Assembly: GCA_044340025.1 (NCBI GenBank)
Contig: JBIIUJ010000028.1
Location: 1-22,783, forward strand
Direction: 5' to 3'
Source: JBIIUJ01 sp044340025
Lineage (GTDB): Bacteria > Pseudomonadota > Alphaproteobacteria > Caulobacterales > Aquidulcibacteraceae
DNA length: 22,783 nt
The notes under the pieces were generated by a model. It was not told the DNA's origin. It saw nothing but the letters and a program-made list of their open reading frames with translations, and made no database searches. Below, in pieces: positions 1 through 6,418 of the stretch. Position 1 is the stretch's first letter, and every line of letters starts with the position of its first letter. The translations under genes were made by a program, and so were the position numbers.

Positions 1-144
1 CACCACCTGACGTCGGCCTGTCAGCATTTGCGGGTTCTCGATGGGCGCGAAGGCTGGCGGATTGCCGCCGTTCCGGATTGCCTCCTCTGTCGAGGCGCAT
101 CCGGCCAGACCGGTCAGGGCTGCAAGAACGAGCAGTTTCTTCAT
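1..144 (-). CDS. flgH: Flagellar L-ring lipoprotein FlgH, N-terminal part (runs off left edge)
   Basis: Only the first 48 codons are in the window; the gene continues beyond position 1. FlgH forms the outer-membrane L ring around the flagellar rod. The visible start is MKKLLVLAALTGLAGCAS, a lipoprotein signal with lipobox L-A-G-C and the acylated Cys at residue 16. This is followed by a Pro-rich stretch with the NPPAFAPIENP type of sequence common near the FlgH amino terminus. Its ATG overlaps the flgA stop as ATGA (141-144), so it is translationally coupled to flgA and is the fourth visible gene of the flgF-flgG-flgA-flgH operon. The assignment rests on lipobox plus gene order, since the conserved beta-rich core is outside the window. 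Confidence 0.85.
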   Translation of the reverse strand, partial: MKKLLVLAALTGLAGCASTEEAIRNGGNPPAFAPIENPQMLTGRRQVV

Positions 145-887
145 CGCTGGGCGCTCCGGAAGGGCAGGGCAGTGCCGGCGGCAAGCGCGCGCGCTTCGCC
201 TGGGCCAGTGGCGATCGCTTCCACCGGCCGATTGGACTGAAGATTCACAAGGCGCGCTGGCTCCCCGATGGCGGCATCCGCCAGCGCGCGACCGCGCGCC
301 ACGATCCGCACGCCGCCAGCCTGATACGTCAGCAGCACCATCTCGCCGCGCTTGAAGGCGGCTGGGGCGCGCGTGTCGCTGACGCGCAGCGGTTGGCCGG
401 CGGGCAGGGGGCGGCGCGCGACCCGGCCCAGCAGCTCGGCGGGCTCTGCAATCGCGTCGCGCGGCGCGCGGTCGTAGGGCACGGCTTCAAACGTGATGTC
501 AGAAAGCGTGATCGTTTCGCCTGCCGCCATCGGGCGCGCCAGCACCGGATATTCGAGGCCGAGGCCGATCGTTCCCATGGCGGCAGGGCTCGTCGCCGCG
601 CCGCGCCCGCCCACCACAACCTGAGTGACGCCTTCGCGGTTGGCCCAGTCGAGACCGGCCGCCCGCAACCTTTGCTGCAGCGCACGCGCGTCATAGCGAA
701 GCGGCGCCCCGCCCAGAGGCGCACGCGCGATCGGGGTTGCGCCAGCCGCGCCCGCGCCATCGAACACATCGCCGATTGTAACCATGGGGCCGGACGCTGA
801 TGGATCGGCGCGCAGACGCAGATCGGTTGCGGCCGTGGCCGGCGCCGCCAGGAGGAGTGCAAATGCGAGAGACAGGAAGCGCCGCAT
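141..887 (-). CDS. flgA: Flagellar P-ring assembly chaperone FlgA
   Basis: 248 residues. FlgA is a periplasmic chaperone needed to assemble FlgI into the P ring. Residues 1-20 form a Sec signal peptide (MRRFLSLAFALLLAAPATAA, probable cleavage after Ala-x-Ala). The N-terminal half holds the ITIGDVF-like segment (VTIGDVFDG, about residues 36-44). The C-terminal half, from about residue 115, is the SAF domain typical of FlgA: AAGETITLSDI, then LLGRVARRPLPAGQPL, then KRGEMVLLTYQAGGVRIVARG. It starts 8 bp after flgG and ends overlapping flgH by four bases. No strong Shine-Dalgarno is visible, which is compatible with coupling to flgG. Length is normal for alphaproteobacterial FlgA. Confidence 0.95.
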   Translation of the reverse strand: MRRFLSLAFALLLAAPATAATDLRLRADPSASGPMVTIGDVFDGAGAAGATPIARAPLGGAPLRYDARALQQRLRAAGLDWANREGVTQVVVGGRGAATSPAAMGTIGLGLEYPVLARPMAAGETITLSDITFEAVPYDRAPRDAIAEPAELLGRVARRPLPAGQPLRVSDTRAPAAFKRGEMVLLTYQAGGVRIVARGRALADAAIGEPARLVNLQSNRPVEAIATGPGEARALAAGTALPFRSAQR

Positions 888-895
888 CGGAACCG

Positions 896-1681
896 TCAGC
901 GCATCTGCGAGGTGGCTTGGAGCATTTCGTCAGAGGCGGAAATCACCCGCGAATTCATCTCGTAGGCGCGTTGCGCCATGATGAGCGCCGAGATCTCCAT
1001 CACCGGGTTCACGTTCGAGCCTTCGATGAAGCCCTGGCTCACCGAGCCAAAGCCCTCCGAGCGCGGGGCCCCGGTGGTGGCCGGGCCGGATGCTGCGGTC
1101 TCGATCAGCAGATTGTCGCCGATCGCCTCAAGGCCTGCCGGATTGACGAAGCGTGCGAGCTCGATCTGGCCAAGCTCTTGTGGCTGAGGCGAACCAGGCA
1201 GAATGCCCTGGACCTGGCCGCTGGCGCTGATCGAGATGTCGAGCGCATTTTCCGGCACCTGGATCGCGGGCAGAAGGCCAAAACCGTCCTCGGTGACGAT
1301 CCGTCCCTCGGCGTTGATCGCGAAGTTGCCCGCACGCGTATAGGCGGTCGTGCCGTCGGGCATTTCCACCTGGTAGAAACCCTGGCCGCTGATCGCCAGA
1401 TCGTAGCGGTTGTCGGTGCGCTGCAGGTTGCCCTGCTCCTGAATCCGGTAGGTTGAGCCCGCCTTCACGCCATAGCCGACCTGAACGCCTGTCGGGTCGA
1501 TCGTGCCGGCGTCGGAAGAGGAGGCGCCGGGCCGTTCCATCGTCTGGTAGATCAGATCCTGGAACTCGGCGCGTTGGCGCTTGAAGCCCACCGTGTTCAT
1601 GTTCGCAATGTTGTTGGAGATGACCTCCACATTCAGTTGCTGGGCGAGCATGCCGGTGGCGGCGATATTGAGTGAGCGCAT
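896..1681 (-). CDS. flgG: Flagellar distal rod protein FlgG
   Basis: 261 residues, the usual size for FlgG (about 260). FlgG makes the distal rod that crosses the periplasm. The N-terminal rod motif is complete (MRSLNIAATGMLAQQ, then NNIANMNTVGFKRQRAEF, residues about 1-40). The central region has the ISGQGFYQVEMPDG and AYTRAGNF signatures of the FlgE/F/G family. The C-terminal Flg_bbr_C segment (QGFIEGSNVNPVMEISALI, AQRAYEMNSR) forms the coiled-coil partner of the N-terminus. Met-1 is preceded by GGAGG about 9 bases upstream, which supports this start. It lies 15 bp downstream of flgF in the same operon. Confidence 0.98.
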   Translation of the reverse strand: MRSLNIAATGMLAQQLNVEVISNNIANMNTVGFKRQRAEFQDLIYQTMERPGASSSDAGTIDPTGVQVGYGVKAGSTYRIQEQGNLQRTDNRYDLAISGQGFYQVEMPDGTTAYTRAGNFAINAEGRIVTEDGFGLLPAIQVPENALDISISASGQVQGILPGSPQPQELGQIELARFVNPAGLEAIGDNLLIETAASGPATTGAPRSEGFGSVSQGFIEGSNVNPVMEISALIMAQRAYEMNSRVISASDEMLQATSQMR

Positions 1682-1696
1682 GGGTCAGGCCTCCGG

Positions 1697-2431
1697 TCAG
1701 CTGATGCGGCCAAGCCGCTCGATCGAGCGGCCGCGCAGGTCCTCGGCCTGCCGCTGCAGGCGCGTGGCGCTCTCATAGGCGCGCGAAATCTCCATGATCC
1801 GTGTAAGTTCGCGCACCGCGACGACGTTGGAGCCTTCCACCATCCCCTGCTGGACGCGCCCGTCGATCAAGGGGCCTGGCGGCTCGTCGCGCGGCGCCCA
1901 GAGGTTCTCGCCGATCTTTTCCAGCGCGCCCGGCCGGGCGAAAGCCACAACGCCCAGCTGGCCCACGACATTGCCGCCCTGACGGATCGATCCGTCCTCG
2001 GCGATGACCGGGGTCGCCCCGCCCTGCTGGATCTGGATGGGATCCCCTCCGGCAGACAGAACGCGCCGGCCTTCGCGCGTCACGAGCTCGCCTGTCGGGC
2101 TCAGCGTGAACTGGCCGTCGCGGGTGTAGGCCGGCCCATCGGGGCCCTGCACGGTGAAAAAGCCTTCGCCCTGGATGGCGAGATCGAAGGGGTCGCTGGT
2201 GCGCTGAAGCGGCCCCTGGGAAAAATCGCGCAGGACTGTCCAGTCGCGCACAAAGCTGATGTCGCGCGGCTTTTCGTCTGCACGCGCCGGGCGGGCGCGT
2301 TCCGGCTCGGTGAGCAGGCTCTCCGCCTTGAAGCCGGCGGTCGACATGTTTGCGATATTGTTGGCGGCGACATCCATCTGCCGCCGCAAGGTCATCTGCT
2401 GGGTCAGCGAGATGAAGAGCGTGTTGTCCAT
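1697..2431 (-). CDS. flgF: Flagellar proximal rod protein FlgF
   Basis: 244 residues from the ATG at 2431. An open frame extends upstream to 2491, but those 20 extra residues are Arg-rich, unlike FlgF, and would overlap the sigma-54 promoter, so MDNTLFISLTQQMTLRRQM is chosen. FlgF is a proximal-rod subunit. Seen: the N-terminal rod motif (NNIANMSTAGFKAES), the middle IQGEGFFTVQGPDG and AYTRDGQFTL blocks, and the C-terminal QQGMVEGSNVVAVRELTRIMEISRAYES-type segment. The start has only a weak AAAAGG upstream. It is the first gene of flgF-flgG-flgA-flgH and is transcribed from the sigma-54-type promoter at 2476-2490, with a 5' leader of roughly 30 bases. Confidence 0.97.
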   Translation of the reverse strand: MDNTLFISLTQQMTLRRQMDVAANNIANMSTAGFKAESLLTEPERARPARADEKPRDISFVRDWTVLRDFSQGPLQRTSDPFDLAIQGEGFFTVQGPDGPAYTRDGQFTLSPTGELVTREGRRVLSAGGDPIQIQQGGATPVIAEDGSIRQGGNVVGQLGVVAFARPGALEKIGENLWAPRDEPPGPLIDGRVQQGMVEGSNVVAVRELTRIMEISRAYESATRLQRQAEDLRGRSIERLGRIS

Positions 2432-2475
2432 CGCAGTCGAGCGCCTTTTGCGTCTGTGTCGATGGGCTCGGCGTC

Positions 2476-2490
2476 GCAAGCGAAGGGCCA
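2476..2490 (-). promoter_or_regulatory. Sigma-54 (RpoN) promoter of flgF
   Basis: On the minus strand the sequence reads TGGCCCTTCGCTTGC: TGGC at -24, TTGC at -12, with the invariant GG and GC separated by exactly 10 bases. Compared with the sigma-54 consensus TGGCAC-N5-TTGC it matches TGGC, the C at position 6 and TTGC. Transcription would start near 2465, about 34 bases upstream of the flgF ATG. Sigma-54 control of rod/hook genes is established for Caulobacter class III flagellar genes. Confidence 0.75.
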
Positions 2491-2535
2491 AAGCTAACGC
2501 TCTGTTTTTGTTGAGGTGGAGTGCTGGTTGGACCG

Positions 2536-2616
2536 TGCCGGATCGGCAGCCCCCGCCGAGCGGCCGGCAAAATCCGCCTGGCGCCGTTCGATCACGACCC
2601 CGGCAATTCCTGCCGG
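2536..2616. promoter_or_regulatory. Cluster of ftr-like dyads, candidate FlbD-type enhancer
   Basis: Three CGGCA-based elements lie 45-140 bases upstream of the flgF sigma-54 promoter, the usual range for an enhancer-binding protein. They are TGCCG-N3-CGGCA (2536-2548, perfect arms), CCGGCAAAATCCGCC (2564-2578, one good half) and CCGGCA-N5-TGCCGG (2600-2616, perfect 6-bp arms). As I recall, Caulobacter ftr sites bound by FlbD contain CGGCA/TGCCG half-sites of this kind. The rightmost dyad also sits about 70 bases ahead of fliL, where a bound regulator could act on the opposite promoter. Confidence 0.5.
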
Positions 2617-2618
2617 CT

Positions 2619-2635
2619 CGAACCCTCCGTTAACC
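2619..2635. promoter_or_regulatory. Possible CtrA binding site upstream of fliL
   Basis: The sequence CGAA-N7-TTAACC ends 50 bases before the fliL ATG. One half (TTAACC) fits the CtrA consensus TTAA-N7-TTAA exactly and the other half matches at two of four positions. CtrA activates class II flagellar operons, including fliLM, in Caulobacter, so the position is sensible. A single good half-site is weak evidence. Confidence 0.35.
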
Positions 2636-2685
2636 ACGCGCGCGTAGACCGGCCATCAGCTGATATCCTGTTTGGGAGAGGCCGT

Positions 2686-3300
2686 ATGGCCAAGAAGGAA
2701 AAGCCGCCCAAGAGCGACGCGCCGGAAGGCGCGGAAGGCGAAGCGCCGGCCAAGAAGAAATTGCCGATGCCGATCCTGCTGGCCGCGGCCGGCGGCGCCG
2801 TGCTGCTGCTCGGCGGCGGCGGGGCGGCTGCTTACTTTCTATTCCTGAAGCCCAAGCCCGCCGCAGAAGCCGGCGCCGACGGCAAGGGCAAGGAGCAGAA
2901 GTCTGCAAAGGCCGAAAAGAAAAAGTCCGAAAAGGGCGGCAAAGGCGGCAAGGAAGGCGAGGAAGAGGTCAGCCGCGTGACGGAGGGCCCCGATGGCGTG
3001 CTGTTCTATGCGGTGCCCGACTTTGTCGTGAATATCTCCACAGGCAACGGTCGGCCGGCCTATCTGAAGCTGAAACTGACGCTCGAGACCAAGGATCAAG
3101 CGACCGTCGATGCGCTTGAGCCTGCCCTGCCGCGCGTGATGGACGCCTTCACCGGCTTCCTGCGCGAGCTTCGAATGGAAGACCTGTCGGGATCTGCGGG
3201 CGCATATCGTCTTCGGCTGGAGTTGCTGCGGCGCGTGAATCTCGCGATTGCACCGGCTCAGGTCGATGCGGTCCTGATTGAAGAAATGCTGGTGCAGTAG
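2686..3300 (+). CDS. fliL: Flagellar basal body-associated protein FliL
   Basis: 204 residues from the ATG at 2686, preceded by GGGAGAG. An upstream in-frame ATG would place the CtrA/ftr region inside the gene and is rejected. FliL is a single-pass inner-membrane protein that surrounds and supports stator units. Residues 1-26 are charged and cytoplasmic, about 27-54 form the transmembrane helix (PILLAAAGGAVLLLGGGG then AYFLFL), and 60-95 form a Lys/Gly/Glu-rich periplasmic linker. The FliL domain follows (FYAVPDFVVNIS, YLKLKLTLE, LPRVMDAFTGFLREL) and ends in VNLAIAPAQVDAVLIEEMLVQ. The Lys-rich linker is longer and lower in complexity than usual. It is first in the fliL-fliM-DUF6468-MotE-like operon, and fliM begins at the very next base after its stop. 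Confidence 0.96.
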   Translation: MAKKEKPPKSDAPEGAEGEAPAKKKLPMPILLAAAGGAVLLLGGGGAAAYFLFLKPKPAAEAGADGKGKEQKSAKAEKKKSEKGGKGGKEGEEEVSRVTEGPDGVLFYAVPDFVVNISTGNGRPAYLKLKLTLETKDQATVDALEPALPRVMDAFTGFLRELRMEDLSGSAGAYRLRLELLRRVNLAIAPAQVDAVLIEEMLVQ

Positions 3301-4440
3301 ATGGCAGGCGCCGACGATCAGGACGCAATGGCCGCCGCCTGGGAGGCGGAAATGGCTGGAGGCGGCGGCGCCGCCGACGGCGACGCTTTCGCAGCCGAAT
3401 GGGAAGCGATGGTCGGCCAGGAGACTGGCAAGTCCGTTTCCACCAGCGCGCTGGGCGCAGAACGGGTCCTGAACCAGGACGAAATCGACAGTCTGCTGGG
3501 CTTTGATCTCGGCGACGACGACGGCGGCGACAAGAACGGCGTCCGTGGCATCATCAATTCGGCGCTTGTCTCCTACGAGCGGTTGCCGATGCTGGAAATC
3601 GTCTTCGACCGCCTGGTGCGGCTGATGACGACAAGCCTGCGGAACTTCACCTCCGACAACGTGGAAGTCAGCCTCGACCAGATCAGCTCGATCCGGTTCG
3701 GGGACTATCTCAATTCCATCCCGCTGCCGGCGATCCTGGCCGTCTTTCGGGCCGAGCAGCTCGACAATTACGGCCTCATGACGGTTGATTCTAACCTGAT
3801 CTATTCGGTCGTGGACGTTCTGCTTGGCGGGCGTCGGGGCACGGTCGCCATGCGGATCGAAGGGCGGCCCTACACCACCATCGAGCGCACGCTGGTCACG
3901 CGCATGATCGAGGTGATCCTTGCCGATGCGCGCGCCGCCTTCGCTCCGCTGACGGAAGTGGACTTCAACCTCGACCGGATCGAGACCAATCCGCGCTTTG
4001 CAGCGATCGCCCGGCCCGCAAACGCCGCCATTCTGGTGAAGCTGCGCATCGATATGGAAGATCGCGGCGGCCGGATCGAGCTCCTGCTGCCCTATTCGAC
4101 GCTCGAACCGATCCGGAAAATGCTGCTCCAGCAATTCATGGGCGAGAAGTTCGGGCGCGACAACATCTGGGAAAGCCACCTTGCGACCGAGCTTTGGTCG
4201 ACCGCCATGGAGGTGGAGGCTGTGCTTGACGATCAGCAGATCGCCTTGAAGCGGGTGCTCAATCTTGAAGTCGGCGAGACGCTGATGCTGGAAAGCGGGC
4301 CCGATTCGCTGGTGGAGCTGCGGTGCGGCGGCATCGCCCTGTCGCGTGGGCGGATGGGTCGGCTTGGTCACAAGATCGCGCTGCGCCTGGAGCAACCGAT
4401 CGCCGCCAGCGCCAAGGCCCAGATGTTGCGGCTGTCATGA
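3301..4440 (+). CDS. fliM: Flagellar motor switch protein FliM
   Basis: 379 residues. FliM is the C-ring protein that binds CheY-P and sets the direction of rotation. The start directly abuts the fliL stop. The CheY-binding-type motif LNQDEIDSLLGF is present but lies at residues 57-68 rather than at the extreme N-terminus. Before it is an acidic extension with two similar tryptophan segments (DAMAAAWEAEMAG, 8-20; DAFAAEWEAMVG, 28-39). The middle domain is clear (YERLPMLEIVFDRLVRL, NSIPLPAILAVF, SVVDVLLGGRRG, YTTIERTLVTRMIEVILAD), and the C-terminal SpoA-like domain spans roughly residue 295 to the end (LNLEVGETLML, GIALSRGRMG). It overlaps the next gene as ATGA. Confidence 0.97.
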   Translation: MAGADDQDAMAAAWEAEMAGGGGAADGDAFAAEWEAMVGQETGKSVSTSALGAERVLNQDEIDSLLGFDLGDDDGGDKNGVRGIINSALVSYERLPMLEIVFDRLVRLMTTSLRNFTSDNVEVSLDQISSIRFGDYLNSIPLPAILAVFRAEQLDNYGLMTVDSNLIYSVVDVLLGGRRGTVAMRIEGRPYTTIERTLVTRMIEVILADARAAFAPLTEVDFNLDRIETNPRFAAIARPANAAILVKLRIDMEDRGGRIELLLPYSTLEPIRKMLLQQFMGEKFGRDNIWESHLATELWSTAMEVEAVLDDQQIALKRVLNLEVGETLMLESGPDSLVELRCGGIALSRGRMGRLGHKIALRLEQPIAASAKAQMLRLS

Positions 4441-4814
4441 TCACGTTTCTGCCGCTCTTTGTGGAGGCCGCTCTGGCCATCGCGCTTGTCGGCGTGGCGG
4501 TTTTGCTGGTGCGGGTGGATCGCGGGCTTTCGAGTCTCAGGGCTGGCGCTGACGCGTCCCTGAAAGCCGCCGCAGACCTTGCCGAAGCGGTGTCGCGTGC
4601 AGAGGCCGCCATTCGCGCCATGAAGACCACGACCGCTGAAACAGGCGTCGCGCTTCAGCGCCAGATCGACGAGGCCAGGGCGGCGACAGACGACCTCAAG
4701 TTTCTTGCGACCGCATCGCGTGCGCCGGCGCCCCAGATCGAGCAGCCTGCGCCCGCGCCGATCCGCTTGGGCGCGCGGCCAACCGGATTTGATCTCTGGG
4801 AGGGGCTTGAGTGA
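4437..4814 (+). CDS. DUF6468-like membrane-anchored protein in the fliLM operon
   Basis: 125 residues. It begins in the ATGA overlapping the fliM stop and ends in a GTGA overlap with the next gene, so the three are translationally coupled. An N-terminal transmembrane helix (residues about 3-24, ITFLPLFVEAALAIALVGVAVLLV) is followed by a helical, probably coiled-coil segment (about 28-85, Ala/Glu/Arg-rich, including ADLAEAVSRAEAAIRAMK). After this comes a Pro-rich linker and a short conserved-looking end (TGFDLWEGLE). The size, topology and place directly after fliM match the DUF6468 proteins found downstream of fliM in Caulobacter relatives. No catalytic motif is seen; a scaffold or motor-assembly role is inferred from context only. 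Confidence 0.75.
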   Translation: MITFLPLFVEAALAIALVGVAVLLVRVDRGLSSLRAGADASLKAAADLAEAVSRAEAAIRAMKTTTAETGVALQRQIDEARAATDDLKFLATASRAPAPQIEQPAPAPIRLGARPTGFDLWEGLE

Positions 4815-5527
4815 GCAAGATCCGCCTTTTCCCGGCTCTGGCGACGGCCCTGGCCGTGCTGGGCGTGGCCAAGGCGGCGGAAGTCGTGCTTCAGGCTCCT
4901 GCGGCGATGGCGGCTGATCCACCCAAGGCAGCCCCCAAGGCGGCGCCGCCGGCCCAGAAGGCGGCGGCCCGCCCCGCCGCCCCGGCCGCCAATTGCCCGG
5001 CACCTTCAATCGCGGATCAGGCTGGTCTCTCAGCGGCTGAGTTCCGATTGCTCAACTCGCTTCAGGAGCGCCGGCAGCAGCTTGACGCGCGCGAGCGCAC
5101 GATCGCCACCCGTGAAGGCGTTCTGAAGGCCGCCGAGGGGCGCGTTCAGGCCCGCCTGACCGAACTGCGGGAGATCGAAAACCAGATCAAGGCGCAGCTC
5201 GGTCAGCTCGACACCCAGGAGAACGAACGGATTCAGGGCCTTGTCCGCGTCTATGAGAAGATGCGCCCCAAGGACTCCGCCGAGATCTTCCAGGGCCTCG
5301 AGAACGACGTTCAGATCCAGGTGGCCAGTCGGATGAAGGAAGGACCGCTGGCCGCCATGATGGCCCAGATGGCTCCAGATCGGGCGCGCACTCTCACCAC
5401 CCTTCTGGCCCAGCGCGCCAATCGGCCGGCCCTGCCAGCCGCAGCGCCGGCGCGGGCCGCCCCGGCTGGCGCGGCGCGCCCAGCGGCGGCTGCGCCCGCC
5501 CGGCCGCCGGCCGCCCGCACCGGCTGA
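4811..5527 (+). CDS. MotE-like flagellar motility protein
   Basis: 238 residues, GTG start in a four-base overlap with the preceding gene. Residues 1-35 carry a hydrophobic signal/anchor (IRLFPALATALAVLGVA), followed by an Ala/Pro/Lys-rich linker to about 60. A coiled coil runs over about 75-148 (LLNSLQERRQQLDARERTIA and on). The MotE/MgtE-N-like helical domain occupies 148-200 (YEKMRPKDSAEIFQGL, VASRMKEGPLAAMMAQM). A low-complexity Ala/Pro/Arg tail covers 205-238. MotE in rhizobia is a periplasmic chaperone for the stator-associated protein MotC. Here the operon context (fliL-fliM) supports a motor role, but no motC is in view. It is the last gene of the operon and converges on the next gene with only four bases between stops. 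Confidence 0.75.
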   Translation: MSKIRLFPALATALAVLGVAKAAEVVLQAPAAMAADPPKAAPKAAPPAQKAAARPAAPAANCPAPSIADQAGLSAAEFRLLNSLQERRQQLDARERTIATREGVLKAAEGRVQARLTELREIENQIKAQLGQLDTQENERIQGLVRVYEKMRPKDSAEIFQGLENDVQIQVASRMKEGPLAAMMAQMAPDRARTLTTLLAQRANRPALPAAAPARAAPAGAARPAAAAPARPPAARTG

Positions 5528-5531
5528 TCAA

Positions 5532-6335
5532 TCAGGCCTGCGCCAGCGCGGCATGAAGCAACGCGATGCCGGACGCTGTGGCGGCATTCAGGCTGTCTAT
5601 GGCGCCGGGCATCGGAATGGACACGGTGCGTCCGCGCGCCAGAAGCTCGCTCGGCAGGCCCTCGCCCTCCGCCCCAATCAGCACGGCCCTTCGGGCGGCA
5701 GGCTTCAGCGCGGTGATCGCCGTCGCACCGCCCGGCGACAGCAGACAGACCTCAAAGCCCGCAGCCTCAAGGGCGCTGGCCATGGCTGAGGGGCTGGCTG
5801 CGCGCGCGTGGCGAAGGGTGACAGCCGCCCCGACCGAGACGCGGATGGCCTTGCGATACAGCGGATCGGCGCACGCTTGATCCAGCACCACCGCCGCACA
5901 GCCGAAAGCGGCTGCGTTTCGGAACGCCCCGCCGACATTGTCGTGATTGGCAAGCCCGCACAGACCCAGCACCAAAGCCCGCGGCGGCAGGCTTTCGAGC
6001 AGCGCTTCCAGTGGCGGGGCAGGGGGCCGCCGCGCCACCGCCAGAAGCCCACGATGCAGCGGAAAGCCCGCCACCGTATCCACCACCGTGCGCGGCGCCA
6101 CATAGACCGGCGTGTCCCGGGGCAAAGCGGCGAAAGCATCCGCCAGCTTTGCGGCGCGATTGTCCGCGGCCAGCACGCTCTCGATCGGGTAGAGCCCCCG
6201 CGCGATGGTAAGGCGCACCACCACCTCCCCCTCCAGCATGATCGCGCCGCTGCGGCCCGCCAGGTCGCGCTCGCGCACGACGCGGTAGGGCGCAAGGCGC
6301 GGATCGGCCGGATCGTCGAGCGGAATGAGCCTCAT
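5532..6335 (-). CDS. TrmH/SpoU-family RNA 2'-O-methyltransferase
   Basis: 267 residues from the ATG at 6335 (MRLIPLDDPADPR, the usual family start; AGAAG lies 8 bases upstream). An in-frame ATG at 6353 would add MAEAAA. The protein is a SPOUT-fold SAM-dependent methyltransferase acting on tRNA or rRNA ribose. The three SpoU motifs are present: motif 1 NHDNVGGAFRNAAAFG (about 130-145, with the Asn/Arg of the active site), motif 2 VLIGAEGEGLPSE (218-230) and motif 3 SIPMPGAIDSLNAATASGIAL (239-259, knotted SAM site). The N-terminal 95 residues form the SpoU substrate-binding-like region. The exact RNA target cannot be told from sequence. It is divergent from murJ. Confidence 0.9.
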   Translation of the reverse strand: MRLIPLDDPADPRLAPYRVVRERDLAGRSGAIMLEGEVVVRLTIARGLYPIESVLAADNRAAKLADAFAALPRDTPVYVAPRTVVDTVAGFPLHRGLLAVARRPPAPPLEALLESLPPRALVLGLCGLANHDNVGGAFRNAAAFGCAAVVLDQACADPLYRKAIRVSVGAAVTLRHARAASPSAMASALEAAGFEVCLLSPGGATAITALKPAARRAVLIGAEGEGLPSELLARGRTVSIPMPGAIDSLNAATASGIALLHAALAQA

Positions 6336-6381
6336 GGCTGCCGCTTCTGCCATGCCGTAGCGCCGCGCTTAAGCCCGCCGC

Positions 6382-6410
6382 GTGACGCGCCCGGCGCAAG
6401 CAGGCTAGAG
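6382..6410 (+). promoter_or_regulatory. Putative murJ promoter giving a near-leaderless mRNA
   Basis: GTGACG (6382-6387), 17-bp spacer, CTAGAG (6405-6410). Start of transcription is predicted near 6417, two bases before the murJ ATG at 6419. The same GTGACG / CTAGAG pair occurs directly ahead of prfA, which raises confidence in both. Confidence 0.4.
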
Positions 6411-6418
6411 ACGTGCGC

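Noticed and set aside
2839..4395. Long open frame on the minus strand antisense to fliL and fliM (518 codons)
   Set aside because: Product is rich in His, Arg, Asp and Gln with no domain, and it is exactly antisense to conserved fliL/fliM. Expected in GC-rich coding DNA.
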